Below are positions 33,541 to 44,035 of a stretch of DNA of 47,500 bases, piece by piece (positions within the stretch are counted from its first letter, which is position 1; the number at the start of each line of letters is the position of its first letter). The stretch is from positions 185,587 to 233,086 of the forward strand of contig CAUYUJ010014342.1 in assembly GCA_963575745.1 (NCBI GenBank). Reading direction: 5' to 3'. Source of the DNA: Prorocentrum cordatum. Its lineage: Eukaryota > Sar > Dinophyceae > Prorocentrales > Prorocentraceae. Below the pieces are notes generated by a model. That model was not told where the DNA came from. It searched no databases and saw only the letters and a program-made list of their open reading frames with translations. The translations under genes and the position numbers were made by a program.

Positions 33541-33905
33541 GGGAATGGCCAGGGTTGGGGCAGGAGGGAGGGGGGGGAGGAGGGCGAACATGAGTGAGGG
33601 AGGATCGTGGCGGCGTGGGAGGAGGAAGGGGGGGCAGAGGAGGGGCGGACGGGAGGGGAGGATGGGAGGGACACGGATGCGAAGGAGGGGAAGGGGGAGC
33701 GGTCCTGCTCCCCTGCTGCTTGTAATGACACGGGCCGAGCCCGTCACCCTCGTCCTCTGCCTTGTCCCAGTCCTCCCTCTTCTTCTCCTCGTCCTCCCTC
33801 CCCGCCTTGATTTGGAAAGGCTCCGTCCTCCCTCTCGTCCTCCTCCCTCTCCTCGTCCCCGTCCCCGTCTTCGCCTCGCTCTTCCTCGTCGACCCCCCTC
33901 TGTCG
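33540..33905. repeat. Purine tract switching to pyrimidine tract
   Basis: GGAGGG-rich purine sequence (33540-33710) is followed after a short spacer by CCTC/CGTC-rich pyrimidine sequence (33755-33905) on the same strand. The two halves could pair imperfectly with each other. Overlapping open frames on both strands come from this composition. Confidence 0.7.
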
Positions 33906-34575
33906 GGATCCCCAGAGGCCCTCCCTCAAAAGAGCTGAGAGCAGATGAAAAGAAGATGATCTTCAGCATGGAAGGAGTGGGTCAAGGAGACTCATCTACG
34001 CAGGAGCGTCGGTAAGTGGGTTACTCTTGGCCCAGGTGCTGACACTTGATTATGAAGGGAACTCTGTCTGGAGGACATTCTCCACGTTATAGTTCGTATC
34101 CTACGGACCTTGGGTGAGGTAGGCTCCTTGGCTCTCTTCCCCCCAAGAAACACGAGGCCCCGCAGGCCCCCTGAGGTCGCCTGGTGCCTTCAGACGCCTC
34201 AGGAGGTAAACAAATGCCCAACCGCGAAACCATGACTTCGACGCTCGTTTTTGGGTGTGTAAATGTCGCGACCCCTTCCCGGGGACTGCTCTTGGTAGTG
34301 CTCTGATGGCCCCAGATGCCCGATACGGACCGTGTAGGCCGACATCGCGAAGGACATGTTCTTTTTTTCAAAACGTTGGAGGTCTATGTCCTCATCCCCC
34401 TTCGTCTCCCCGCGCACCACCCCCGCCACCACCATCACAGCGATTCAAGGAGGGAGGGGGGAGAGAGCGGCGATGGAGAGATCCGAAGGGGGAAGGGAAT
34501 GGTACAGTGAAGACGCTGCTGCAAGGACCACTTTAGGCCTAGGTGGAGCTCCAGTCCTCTGGCCGCGCCCTATGC
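33905..34575. other. Unassigned stretch
   Basis: No gene, RNA or clear repeat recognised. Only short overlapping frames are present. Confidence 0.35.
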
Positions 34576-34655
34576 CATCTAGGTCGGGGAGCGTGTTCGT
34601 TGCCGAGGCCCGACGTGGCCAGAAAAAGCCCCTTCGTTCCTTATTCAACGTTCGT
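34575..34655 (+). repeat. Dispersed repeat D, copy 2
   Basis: Shares ATCTAGG(T)C-GGGAGCG, GCCGAGGCCCGACGTGGCCA and CGTTCCTTATTCA with 28240-28340, with a similar distance between the blocks. Confidence 0.55.
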
Positions 34656-34837
34656 CATGGCAGCGCGACGACGGAAGGGGGGAGAGGGGTAGATGCAGCG
34701 AGATCGGTGCGCGGCGATGCAGAGGGGGGTGTCGTTCGACAGACGACCTGATCTCATCAGACCCGACGGTCCTCGGCTCCTCCCTCCTCCCTCCAGGAGC
34801 GGGACTCGAGGGAGCGAGCCGGGCGTATTGGAGGCCT

Positions 34838-34868
34838 GGGCCCTCCTCCTCCTCCTCCTCCTCCTCCG
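34838..34868. repeat. (CTC)n microsatellite
   Basis: About nine CTC units within GC-rich DNA. Confidence 0.85.
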
Positions 34869-35900
34869 CCGGGGTCCAGCCTGGCCTGCTCTTCATCCGG
34901 GACTGGTCTCGGACGGCCCGGAGGACCCCGAAAGGGACCCCCCCCCGGGGGCCCAGATCGGAAAAGGACCTCGGGCGTGGTTTTTCGACCTTCATCCTGC
35001 CCTCATCCAGGGATCTCTGCAGCACGCTTGGCGATGATAGCACGACGTTTCGTGCAGGCTCTTGATGCATTACTTGATTTAAGTGCATCCCCCCCCGCAT
35101 CGTGCGGCCTCCGTAGAGGGCCTGCGCGCGACCAGCGCGCCTGCCTCCCCTGCAGGGACGCTGGCTTCCCAGCGACGGCGGTTCTGTTCCATCGTTCGTT
35201 CCCTCTTTCCCCCAGGCCCGCTCGGATTCAGGCGAGCCGAGCGGCAGCGAGAAAGCGACGCCGCAAGCGTGCTGCTTCGTGGCCCCTCTCGCCCGTTATC
35301 TGGCCAGAGTTGGGACACCATGCAGGTGCGTGCGCTCCCAGTACCAGTCGTGCCGCTCTCTTCCGTGGAGCGCATGTCCATTTGTGTTGCTTCGCGGTCG
35401 TCCTCTTCCACTTTCTGTCCTCTCCGAACGATCGATCTCCAGCAAGCAACTAGATGCGTGCGCTCATCCGGGGCCTTCTTCTGTGCCCATTTTCACATGA
35501 TGTGTTCTATATGCGTAAGAGTTGTGAGCACGCGTCGCCTGCCACGCCACCGTCAACCACAACTTCTCTCCAGGAGCGGGGAGGAGGAAAAGTTCTCATA
35601 CTTGCAACGATCAGGGCACTGCTGAAATTGATGATTTCATCCCTCTATTGTCGCTGCAGTTCGTGAATTCTTGGCTCCCTCTGGGCCTCGAGCTAGAACT
35701 GCACTGTGCAGGCATGGGCATGGCTGTCAACCAAACGTTGAAGGCAGGAGGGGGGAGGAGGGAGGAGAAGGGAGGAAGGAGAAGGAGGCTACACTGGTCT
35801 TGGATCCAGTATTCGAGCGCATGGCGCGCAGCATCGTCCATACTCTAACGGGGAGGGTGACGCCCGGCATGCGATGTGGACGACGTCGTCTTGTGGCACA
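34868..35900. other. Unassigned stretch upstream of RNase H-like fragment
   Basis: Several overlapping frames of 100-180 codons on both strands without motifs. The plus phase that becomes RNase H-like downstream is already open at 35648-35845 and then meets two stops before 35915. Confidence 0.35.
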
Positions 35901-35914
35901 AGCGGGCTTAGAAC

Positions 35915-36250
35915 GTGCGCGCCGATTACCTAGTCAGTTATACCATGGACGAGAGGACATCATGGTTCCAGCGTGGCCCGCTGCCAGAAGCTGGTCTCGC
36001 CAGCTCGAACTTGATAGTGCACACTGATGAGGGCACACGTGCCGGCCAGTGTTCCGCAGCAGCATGGTGCATCGAGGCGGTGACGCGCCGAGGGTCACGC
36101 ACAACGGCGGTGCCAGTGATATCGGCTTGGGCGTCTATCCAAGATCCGGTGTCTTCGTTCACGTCCGAGGCCCTGGCATTAGAAGAAGCAATGTTTGCAA
36201 TGCAACGGATGGTTAGCATCTGCCGTCAATTCATTGACTCAGGTCTTGCG
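35915..36250 (+). pseudogene. RNase H-like fragment, truncated by GGA repeat
   Basis: The plus frame reads LIVHTDEGTRAGQCSAAAWC about 30 codons in, then ISAWASIQDPVSSFTSEALA and LEEAMFAMQRMV. This fits the first half of an RNase H fold: a beta strand ending in TD (first catalytic Asp) with a G-T/S-R turn, an Ala-rich strand, then S-F-x-x-E-A-x-A-L-x-x-A (second catalytic residue, Glu) starting a helix. The later Asp and His/Asp motifs are missing because the frame enters a (GGA)n tract near 36255. Upstream codons contain stops. Such domains occur in retroelement polyproteins of dinoflagellates and other eukaryotes. It is most likely a retroelement remnant. Only two catalytic positions can be seen. 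Confidence 0.45.
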
Positions 36251-37218
36251 CAAGAAGGAGGAGGAGGAGGAGGAGGAGGAGGAGGAGGAGGAGGAGGAGG
36301 AGGAGGAGGAGGACGAGGAGGAACAGCAGCGGCCAGAGCGGGACGGCGTTTTTTTCTGGCGGGCGCCCGTGGCCGCCAGGAGGAGGGCGGGGGATGCCGC
36401 CTGTGGGGGGCGGCCAGGCGACGGACTTCGGCTTCGACGGCATGGAGGCCTCCGCCCGTTCGTCGCGGCTCTGCGAGGAGCGGGAGGAGGGGGGGGAGGA
36501 GTGGGAGGATCGAGGAGAGGGGGGGGGAGGAGGGGAGGAGGGGAGGAGGGGGAGGAGAGAGGAAGGGGAGGGTGGGGATTGGAGAGGCGGAGGGCGAAGG
36601 GAGGAGGAGAGATGATGAGGAGGGGGGAGGAGTAGGAAACGAAGGAAGATAATGATGATGATGAGGAGGAAAGTACCTGCAATAGGTTTCATGGCAGGCT
36701 ACCGCTGTGGGGGTAAGGCAGCTCTTTGGGGATAGCCAGGCCGAATAAATCAATGTCATCACGCACAAACCGCACGACATAGCTTGCAACGCATAGATTT
36801 CTCGTCGGGGGTGCGGGAGTCTACTGCTTGTGGTCCACGCTGGATAACATTCGACTGCTGACGATGAGCAGGCAGAGGGGCTTGGAAATGTTGCCCCAAC
36901 ACGTGTCAAGACGCCATCATCAAGGTCCAAGGTTCGAGGATTGAAGGTCGAGGTTCGAGGATCGAGCCGCCGCCGCCGCCGCCGCTGTCGATGTCGTCGC
37001 CGGCGATATGGTTTCGTCGCCGGAAGGCCAGTTGAGTCAACGGCGACTATCCCGCCCTGCCCAAATCCGTTCGGAATCGATCCACGAAGCTCGTCCCTTG
37101 GCCCATCCTGACCGGTATTTCGAGGCGGATCCAGCCGTGGGGACGAGAAGCTTCCAGGATGGTCTTTGAAGACGAAAGCCCCAGGAAGTGCTGCCGTTGT
37201 CGCGACTTGCTCTGACAT
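36226..37218 (-). CDS. Hypothetical 330-codon frame, low-complexity C-terminus
   Basis: An ATG at 37216-37218 opens a minus frame (MSEQVATTAALPGAFVFKDH). The first 200 residues have mixed composition, including an Arg-rich patch near residues 72-85. The rest is Pro/Ser-rich because it runs through CTC-rich DNA (36660-36360) and the (GGA)n tract. It also runs antisense into the end of the RNase H-like fragment. No domain is recognised. A real N-terminal exon is possible but the full frame is unlikely to be a protein. Confidence 0.2.
   Translation of the reverse strand: MSEQVATTAALPGAFVFKDHPGSFSSPRLDPPRNTGQDGPRDELRGSIPNGFGQGGIVAVDSTGLPATKPYRRRRHRQRRRRRRLDPRTSTFNPRTLDLDDGVLTRVGATFPSPSACSSSAVECYPAWTTSSRLPHPRREIYALQAMSCGLCVMTLIYSAWLSPKSCLTPTAVACHETYCRYFPPHHHHYLPSFPTPPPSSSSLLLPSPSASPIPTLPFLSPPPPPLLPSSPPLSSILPLLPPLLPLLAEPRRTGGGLHAVEAEVRRLAAPHRRHPPPSSWRPRAPARKKRRPALAAAVPPRPPPPPPPPPPPPPPPPPPPSCARPESMN
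36255..36325. repeat. (GGA)n microsatellite
   Basis: About 20 GGA/GAG units immediately downstream of the RNase H-like fragment. It creates poly-Gly and poly-Glu on plus and poly-Pro, poly-Ser and poly-Leu on minus. Confidence 0.95.
36360..36665. repeat. Purine-rich GGAGGGG tract
   Basis: About 200 bp (36470-36665) is nearly all purine on plus with irregular GGAGGAGG/GGGGGAGG words, ending in a short GATGATGATGAGGAGG stretch. Confidence 0.8.
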
Positions 37219-37219
37219 A

Positions 37220-38450
37220 TTATATTTGGTGGACGTTTTCGGCCCGAGTTGTGGGTTACGCTCTCATAGGGTGCCAGCGGGGACGCGAGGACAATCGCGC
37301 TTCGCGCGTCGCGGTCTGGGCCAGAATGGTTGCCCTTCTCCAAGGGGGCGGCGTAATGGCGCGAGAATAACCGCGCACCGCGGGGCGCCATGCGCGAAAC
37401 GAAGTGAGCTTGATTTTCAACAACGGCGGCGGGTGTCGGGGTTTGCCCATGTGCTGGTGTGCGCCGCGCGCCTCTCCGCTTCGAGGCACGCTCCCGCAGC
37501 TCGGGCCTCGCTCGTGGCCCACTCGTGGCGGATGACGGGAAGCGTGCTTCGGCCAGAAAAGGTCGCGCGATGGAGGCTGTTCTCCCGGCCCGGAGGGGAA
37601 TTATTCATCAAGGGGGGGCTGGGGGCCATGGGGGTGGTGGTGGCGAGATTCGTCCGTGAGTCGCGACGGGGCAGATGCGGAAAAACGCGCTTAGAAGGCT
37701 TTGGTTCAAGTGGTTCCAGGCGACTTTTTAGGAGTCCGTGGGGTCGCAAGCCCCCGCGCAGCATGCGCAGTAAGTCACGTATCTTACTCCTCCTTGTGCT
37801 AGCCTTCGCCATGTAACTACTATCGTTGCGTTGGAGCGCCGAGCCTTGGGGGACGGCACGATTCCCCTGGAGTCTCGTGACTTTCAAGAAGCAGATGCGC
37901 ACAGACGAATTCGTATCGTACACAGCACCCGTGCCTTTCGCACCATCCTCGCCAGAACCAGGGTATAGCTCAGTGGCGACATCTACGAGGGGCAGGACGC
38001 AGTGGCGAAGCTGTGTAGATTAGTTTCACGAGATAGTGCCATCCTCTCCCCGTCACTGTTTCTTGCACGCGTTCACGGACACCAGGCGCGTGGGTTTCAA
38101 AATTTGGACCCGCAGCGCGGTGACGTTCTTCATGACAGGACGACTAGATGAAGCTCTTCGATTTGCTACTGCTGCCCGCGTCGGCGCATTGGCCCCATAA
38201 GAGCACGGTACTGTCAACTGAAACTACCGGGGGGGATGATCGGCGCGTTATTGAGAATTCAGTGCTTGTCGGACGCCATTTCCCGAAGAGAGTGTCCAAA
38301 GTGCCGAACGCAACTTAGGGCTGACCCAAATTGACGATCGGAAGCGGCAGGCCAATCACGACTGTGTTCAGCGATGCCTTCATGGTTCAGGTGCGGGTGA
38401 AAACAACGATGCGTCTGATTGCTGCCAATCTGGACGCAGGCTCTCCGCTG
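37220..38450. other. Unassigned stretch
   Basis: Open frames on both strands overlap (37166-37816 plus, 37417-37923 minus) and carry no motif. The minus frame contains MAKASTRRSKIRDLLRMLRG, a plausible basic protein start, but nothing supports a function. Confidence 0.35.
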
Positions 38451-38695
38451 GACGACGACTACTACGACTACGACTACTACGACTACGACTACTACTACCA
38501 CTACTACTACTACTGCTGCTACTACTACTACTACTATCACTACTACTACTGCTACTACTACTACTACTACCACTACTACTACTACTGCTACTTCTACTAT
38601 TACTATTACTGCTGCTACTCCTACTACTACTACTACGACGACTACTACTACTACGACTACTACTACTACTATTACTACTACTACTACTGTTACTA

Positions 38696-38727
<32 letters not shown>

Positions 38728-38827
38728 ACTACGACTACTACGACCACTACGACTACTACGACTACTACGACGACGACGACCATTACTATTATTATTCTTG
38801 TTGCTACTACTACTACTCCTACTACTT

Positions 38828-38918
<91 letters not shown>

Positions 38919-38943
38919 GAGTACGACGACGACTACGACTACT

Positions 38944-38984
<41 letters not shown>

Positions 38985-38996
38985 TTACTACTACTG

Positions 38997-39047
<51 letters not shown>

Positions 39048-39095
39048 GTACTGCTACTACTACGATTTCTATTACTACTGCTACTACTTTACTCG

Positions 39096-39191
<96 letters not shown>

Positions 39192-39216
39192 GACTACTAC
39201 CCTCACCACCACTCTT

Positions 39217-39253
<37 letters not shown>

Positions 39254-39269
39254 CACTACTGGTGCTTCG

Positions 39270-39323
<54 letters not shown>

Positions 39324-39352
39324 GCTACTACCACTACAACTACGATTGCCAA
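38450..39352. repeat. (TAC)n array, about 0.9 kb
   Basis: TAC/ACT/CTA repeat with TGC, GAC, ATT and CAC variants. It has no stop in any plus frame, giving poly-Tyr, poly-Thr and poly-Leu frames over 200 codons long, and poly-Val on minus. Confidence 0.95.
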
Positions 39353-39503
39353 GGGAGAGCCGTAATAGCCGTCGCGCAGGGTTTCCCCAACGGTTCTGCT
39401 ACGAAAAGGTGCCTCGCTTTCTCCCAGGGGGGGATGGTTAAAATCCAGCAGGTGGCAGGGGCCATTGCTCCGATCGACGCGGCCAGGCGAATGATCGGCA
39501 CCC

Positions 39504-40262
39504 ATGAGCATGGCCCCTGCTGCCCAGGCGCAGGCGCGTCCGTCCGGCAAAGCGGCGAGGTGGGCTACGCGAATAGATCGCCGACGTATTGCGGTTGACT
39601 CAGCCGACGAGGTTGACGAGGCGGCGAGTCCTAGCGACCCGCGCAAATGCTACAAGATATCCGACCGCACTGCTCCCATCAGTTCCTGTGCGCCTGCCGC
39701 AGTCAACGGGGCTGATGGCAGCCCGTGCGTGGATGCTGAATCTGAAATTCAGGCTCGCAAGCAGGCGTTGCTGCTGCGCGTCTGTAATGCAGTTTTGGAG
39801 GTGCGGCGTCGAGCGGGGCACTGCCATTGTGGAGTGGGTTGGCTGTCCGACGGGCCTCCGTGCTGCGCCTTCTTTTGGGGGGGAAAGACGACGCCGCAAT
39901 CGCGCCTCGCGTGGTTGAGGTTTACAGTTGTCTTTTCTTTCGCGGTGGATTGTGGGCTCACCGTGCTGGCAGTCCCAGATCGACATGCTGGCCCCCATGA
40001 AGGAGTCATTCCAAGCCACTCAGCGCTTCGCGACCGAATGCCAGATGGAGGAGAAGCAGGGCCTAGTCCGATGGGTCCTGGTGGCGGATCGGCACCGCCT
40101 GGTGAACGAGGCCATCTGCATGCCGAGGCTCGCCGAAAGTGGCAGGAGGAAGCAGGGCTCGTGATCGACGACGATCGCGCTTCCCGATTCATGGCCGCTC
40201 GTAAACTCCTGGGGCTTGCCTTCGAACTGAAGGGGACGGGCAATGGAGATGTGCCGAAGTAG
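39504..40262 (+). CDS. Hypothetical 252-codon frame
   Basis: This is one of the longest frames not driven by a simple repeat. It starts at an ATG (MSMAPAAQAQARPSGKAARW), has mixed composition, several Cys (HCHCGVGW, CCAFFWGG), a hydrophobic patch (LRFTVVFSFAVDCGLTVLAV) and a basic/acidic C-terminus ending LAFELKGTGNGDVPK. No family is recognised. Overlapping frames on both strands are also open for 80-160 codons, which weakens the case. Confidence 0.25.
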   Translation: MSMAPAAQAQARPSGKAARWATRIDRRRIAVDSADEVDEAASPSDPRKCYKISDRTAPISSCAPAAVNGADGSPCVDAESEIQARKQALLLRVCNAVLEVRRRAGHCHCGVGWLSDGPPCCAFFWGGKTTPQSRLAWLRFTVVFSFAVDCGLTVLAVPDRHAGPHEGVIPSHSALRDRMPDGGEAGPSPMGPGGGSAPPGERGHLHAEARRKWQEEAGLVIDDDRASRFMAARKLLGLAFELKGTGNGDVPK

Positions 40263-40789
40263 TTGGACTGCGTCAGTTGCTCGGCGTTGTTCCGCGCTCA
40301 GCACTTGCCAAGTTTGTGAGTGTCCCGCACGTCGCGGGCTTGCACTTGCGTCGCGCTCAGTTTTGGCTTGTCACCAGCTTCGCGGCCAGAGGGCTGGAAG
40401 CTGACGTGCGATGCTCACCGCCAGAGGGTTGTCGCCTTGCGCATGGCGTCTTGCGCTTGCACGCGCGAAGCCCTCCCCTACCCCGCGCGGCGGGCACAGC
40501 GAGGGCTCGCGAGACCTCTGAGGTTGGGGTTGTGGCATAAACATGATGCGCTCAGACTCGAGGAGTCGCGCGTTGACGTTAATCACTGGCCCGGGGGACG
40601 GGGGCTTGCGGTGCAAGGGTTCAGGGCAGGAGTGGCGGCTGGGATCCCCCGTGATTCGCGACTTGGCGGGCGACGGGAACCCCGCCAATATTCGAGAAGT
40701 CGCGCGATGGACGTTGCGCGCAGGCGCGGAGAGGCCACGCTTATCAAATGCAGAGGTCCAGGGGAGGAGCGACGGCGCAGGCGCGGAGG

Positions 40790-41135
40790 GCATCTCGCCC
40801 GAGACATCCTCGCAGCGTGGGGATGCTACACTCGCTGGAAAATTCTTCGGCTCTTCGAAAATTTGGCCCTCGCATGGGACATCCTCGAACAAGTTGTATG
40901 TCGAGAAATCAGTTTCAAGACGCGCTCTCTTTCGAGATGTCCGTGTGCAGTGGAGATGTCGAAATCGCCTAGCGCTCTCGCCTGTGACATCCTCAAACAC
41001 ACGAGATGCTTACTGGTTTCTTTTGGAGGACCCCCAAGACAGTTCAATAATCGACTGCCTTGGAACACCAATGGTGTTGCAGTGCTGTTGTTCTGAAGTG
41101 AGCGTCTCGCCCGAAGCATCCTCAAACAATGCATT
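40790..41135. repeat. Degenerate CTCGCxxGxGACATCCTC repeats
   Basis: Four related segments start near 40794, 40869, 40977 and 41105: CTCGCCCGAGACATCCTCG, CTCGCATGGGACATCCTCG, CTCGCCTGTGACATCCTCA and CTCGCCCGAAGCATCCTCA. Spacings are about 75, 108 and 128 bp. On the minus strand they translate to FEDV(T/P/S)xE-like words (MFEDVTGESA, LFEDVPCEGQ, CEDVSGEMPS). The conserved words are separated by unrelated DNA. Confidence 0.6.
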
Positions 41136-41184
41136 CGGGCGGGTCTTCGAACGCATTATATTACGATGCAGATGCCAGTGATTA

Positions 41185-41450
41185 CGTTGATGGTGGTGGT
41201 GATGGTGGTGATGCTGTTGATAGTTAATGATGCTGGTGTTGATGCTGATGTCGATCGAGGTCGTTGATGATGCCTAAGCTGATGCTTGCGATGCTGTTGA
41301 CGATGATGGCTGCAATCTTGATGATGCTGGTTTTGGTGATGCTGCTCTTTCCGATGATGCTGCGGATGATGGTGATGATGGTGACGACGATGATGCTGTG
41401 ATGGTGGTGTTGGTGATGGCGATGGTGACGGTTATGCTGATGAGTATGAC
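41185..41450. repeat. Imperfect GAT/GTT repeat
   Basis: A degenerate TGATGTTGATGCTG/GGTGATGGTG-type repeat, more eroded than the other GAT arrays. Confidence 0.75.
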
Positions 41451-42310
41451 GCTGAACGCGAGGGCGAATGGAAGAAATCTGAAGAAATACAAAAGAGCTG
41501 AGTGATGAGGGTAACCAGGAACAGGCTTGTGAACGTTCGGGGGGCGCGTCCATAGGTATATCCCGTTTGGACGTTTGGAGAGCTGGCCCATTTTACACAT
41601 TATCGTGGTCATGCTGCACGTTCTTGTGCAGGTGTTAGCTTTCACGCGCTTCGCGTACATTCGGATCCTCGTTCTGCCTGCAGCTTTACAGTGCCTCGCC
41701 GTCCGTCCTGGCCTCGCTTCCGAATGTGGTTCGGCTGGAGCTTGGCGCCGCAAGGGCGACTTCTCCCCCCCGTCCCGCTGCCCCACCTGCCGGGATGTCT
41801 GGGCCGGTCACTTGCCGACGCTGTCTGCGTCTCAATGGGGGGCATTTTGTCCCTGGCAGGTGCATACGCCACTGCGGCCAATTTGCATCGTACCTCGCCC
41901 CGGACGTTGTGCCCGCTCCTTGTCCCTCGCCTTGGAGCCGCGAACCAAAAAAGTTCATGTCAGGACAGGTTTGCCCGTGCGCGTTGGCAGTGGCACCCTG
42001 CTTGTGAGGCATCTGGTACGAGAGCTAGGCGACCTAGACTTCCCCTCCACCTCGGACGGCGTGCCAGGGCGCCCCTGCCGCGCCTGCGGCCGTGCGGCCG
42101 GACGGCCGAGGTGCGGGACTGGTAGGACTTCGCACGTGGATCGAGCGCGCCCGGGTTGCCCCTTCCTCCCTATCCTCTTCCCTGCTCTCTTCCCTGCCCC
42201 TTCTATCTTGCCCTGCTTCTGCCACCGCCTGGGCGAAGGCGTCAGACTCGGACTCGGAGCCGGACGACGTCCCAGGCCTACGTAGCACCGCTTGAGTCTT
42301 GTGATTCACG
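41450..42310. other. Unassigned GC-rich stretch
   Basis: The plus frame 41575-42285 is open for 236 codons but is Arg/Pro/Cys-rich with no motif, and other phases are open too. Not called. Confidence 0.35.
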
Positions 42311-42550
42311 GGAGATGCGGGGAGCGATGAGGGGAAGGAGGAGGATGAGGGAGATGAGCCAGAGGAGGAAGAAGAGGAGGAGGAGGAGAAGGAGAAGGAG
42401 GAGGAGGAGGAGGAGGAGGCGAAGGATGAATAGGAGGAGGGCCAGTGCCGATGAGGTGGAGGAAGTGGGGGACGAGATGGAGGAGGAGCAGAATGAGGAG
42501 GAGGACGAGGGGGAGGAGGAGGAGGAGGAGGAGGAGGAGGAGGAGGATGG
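42310..42550. repeat. GGA/GAA purine tract
   Basis: GAGGAGGAGAAGGAG repeats in two blocks (42350-42435 and 42475-42548) separated by a mixed spacer. Confidence 0.9.
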
Positions 42551-42741
42551 AGATTCCTGCGATTCGTTTTCACAAGGCGGCATCGGAACCGGCGACGCCT
42601 CCGTCTGGGACATACGCGTTGACGCTTGAAGCGGACGAGGACGCAAGTGTGTATATGAGGATGGTGACAGAGCCAAGGCGCTGAAGTAAGGGCCACCTCG
42701 GTCTCAGGATGGGATTCTGGTTATCGGGCCGTTTCTTGGGT

Positions 42742-42790
42742 TTAGGTGGCCGAGGCTCGCTGCTGCCAGAAAATATTATCGCTCAGTATT
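42742..42790 (+). repeat. Dispersed repeat D, partial copy
   Basis: GTGGCCGAGGCTCGCTGCTG then CCAGAAAA and a CAGTATTCTGCGTTCATTAA segment resemble the centre of the repeats at 28240-28340 and 34575-34655. Confidence 0.35.
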
Positions 42791-42884
42791 CTGCGTTCAT
42801 TAACGCAGCACGAAGACTGTATATATCGATAGTTTCAGTTATGATGACGATGATGGCGGCATTCGCCAGGAGGATACGGTTTAT

Positions 42885-43110
42885 GAGGAATCCAGGATGA
42901 TCCCCAAGAAGACACCAGCTTGGGTTTAGAAGTCCGGTGGAGTATTCGCTGGGGTTCACCATATCCTTCCTGGAACATCATCAACTCGTGTTTACAGTTT
43001 TCGGGGCACATTAATAATTGGGGTCTGTAATGTTTCGTTTGGGACAAGATAAGCCTGGGCTTGCAATGTTCCGCGGGGAACATCTTGGGAACCCCACAAC
43101 ACTTAAATCA
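42885..43110. repeat. Degenerate repeat of about 35-36 bp
   Basis: Successive segments ACATCATCAACTCG..TTTTCGGGG, ACATTAATAATTGGGG..TTTCGTTTGGG, ACAAGATAAGCCTGGG..TTCCGCGGGG and AACATCTTGGG repeat every 34-37 bp, with weaker copies upstream. The minus-strand frame shows a matching period of about 12 residues (CKPRLILSQ, YRPQLLMCP, CKHELMMFQ). Confidence 0.55.
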
Positions 43111-43754
43111 GTTTGATCATTTTGGAATGATAGAAACTGCTAGGTTTCCCCCAATCCCCGGTCTGCCGAGTGGAATGCATCATTTTCGAAAGTTGATCCC
43201 GGTTCGCTATCTGAGAAACCCTTTAATAAAGATCGAGCGCGGGGGGGGGGTGTTTGAGAGTAGTAACTAATAGTTTCCCCTCGAACCTGGGTTCTCCACA
43301 GATTCTGGGACCGCTTTGACTTCTTCAAATAATAATCAACGACTGGGGGCTATTCCATGATGGTAATCAGACGCGCTGGGGGGTGGTGGTGGCGCGTTTC
43401 AAGATGCATTCTGCGACAACCAACACTGGTTCGTCTTTCCTGAATCATGAGCCTGCGTTTTCATTCTGGAGTGATAGTAATGGAGCCGTGGGGGGGTCAC
43501 CGAAAGCGCCGACATGTTTGGAAGAAGTGAGGTTCACCATTTCCAGCTACGAACTCAGGTTTATCAGTCCTAAACAGCCACGGTCGCCGCGGACTTCCCG
43601 GTTGTCCTCGAGGAATCGGAGGCGGGGTGGGAGCCTGAAAAGGAGGATCAGCAGGAGGGGGAGGATGAGGTAGCTGATGCACCGAACGGCGAAAGGATGA
43701 ACGAGCTCTACCAGTGGACTGAACGCTCCCTGTTTGGCCGGTGGTGGCTCTGGG

Positions 43755-44035
43755 GTGGCCCGCGGGTGTCCCGCCTATGTTCCGTGGTGTCCCGTGGGTG
43801 TCCCGTGGCGCGGTGTGTCCCATGGTGTCCCATAGTGTCCCGTGGTGTCCCGTGGTGTTCCGTGGGGCGGTGTCCCGTGGTGTCTCGTGGTGTCGATTGG
43901 GAGATCGATCGTAGAATCGATAATTAAATCGATAGTGCGATCGATAGTGACGCCGTTTGTGAAGTCGGTTCCGATCGACAGATAGTGAGATCGAGTGATA
44001 GAGGGAGATCGATGGTGACATCGACAGGTCTGTAG
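43755..44035. repeat. Composite minisatellite: TGTCCCGTGG units then GATCGATAGTG units
   Basis: From about 43770 to 43895 the unit TGTCCCGTGG repeats, mostly every 10 bp. It then passes into GATCGATAGTGA-like words to about 44030. The same pair of motifs recurs in the same zone near 44440-44570 and 44690-44915. Confidence 0.75.

Noticed and set aside
35867-35897. Reverse-transcriptase-like DVDDVVLW in the RNase H-like frame
   Set aside because: It lies only about 40 codons before the RNase H-like fragment, between two stops, with no other RT motif around it.
36226-36692. Poly-Ser, poly-Leu and poly-Pro frames over the GGA tract
   Set aside because: Composition product of (GGA)n and GGAGGGG DNA.
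38331-39365. 344-codon frame rich in Tyr, Leu and Thr
   Set aside because: (TAC)n has no stop codon in any plus frame, so openness is not evidence of coding.
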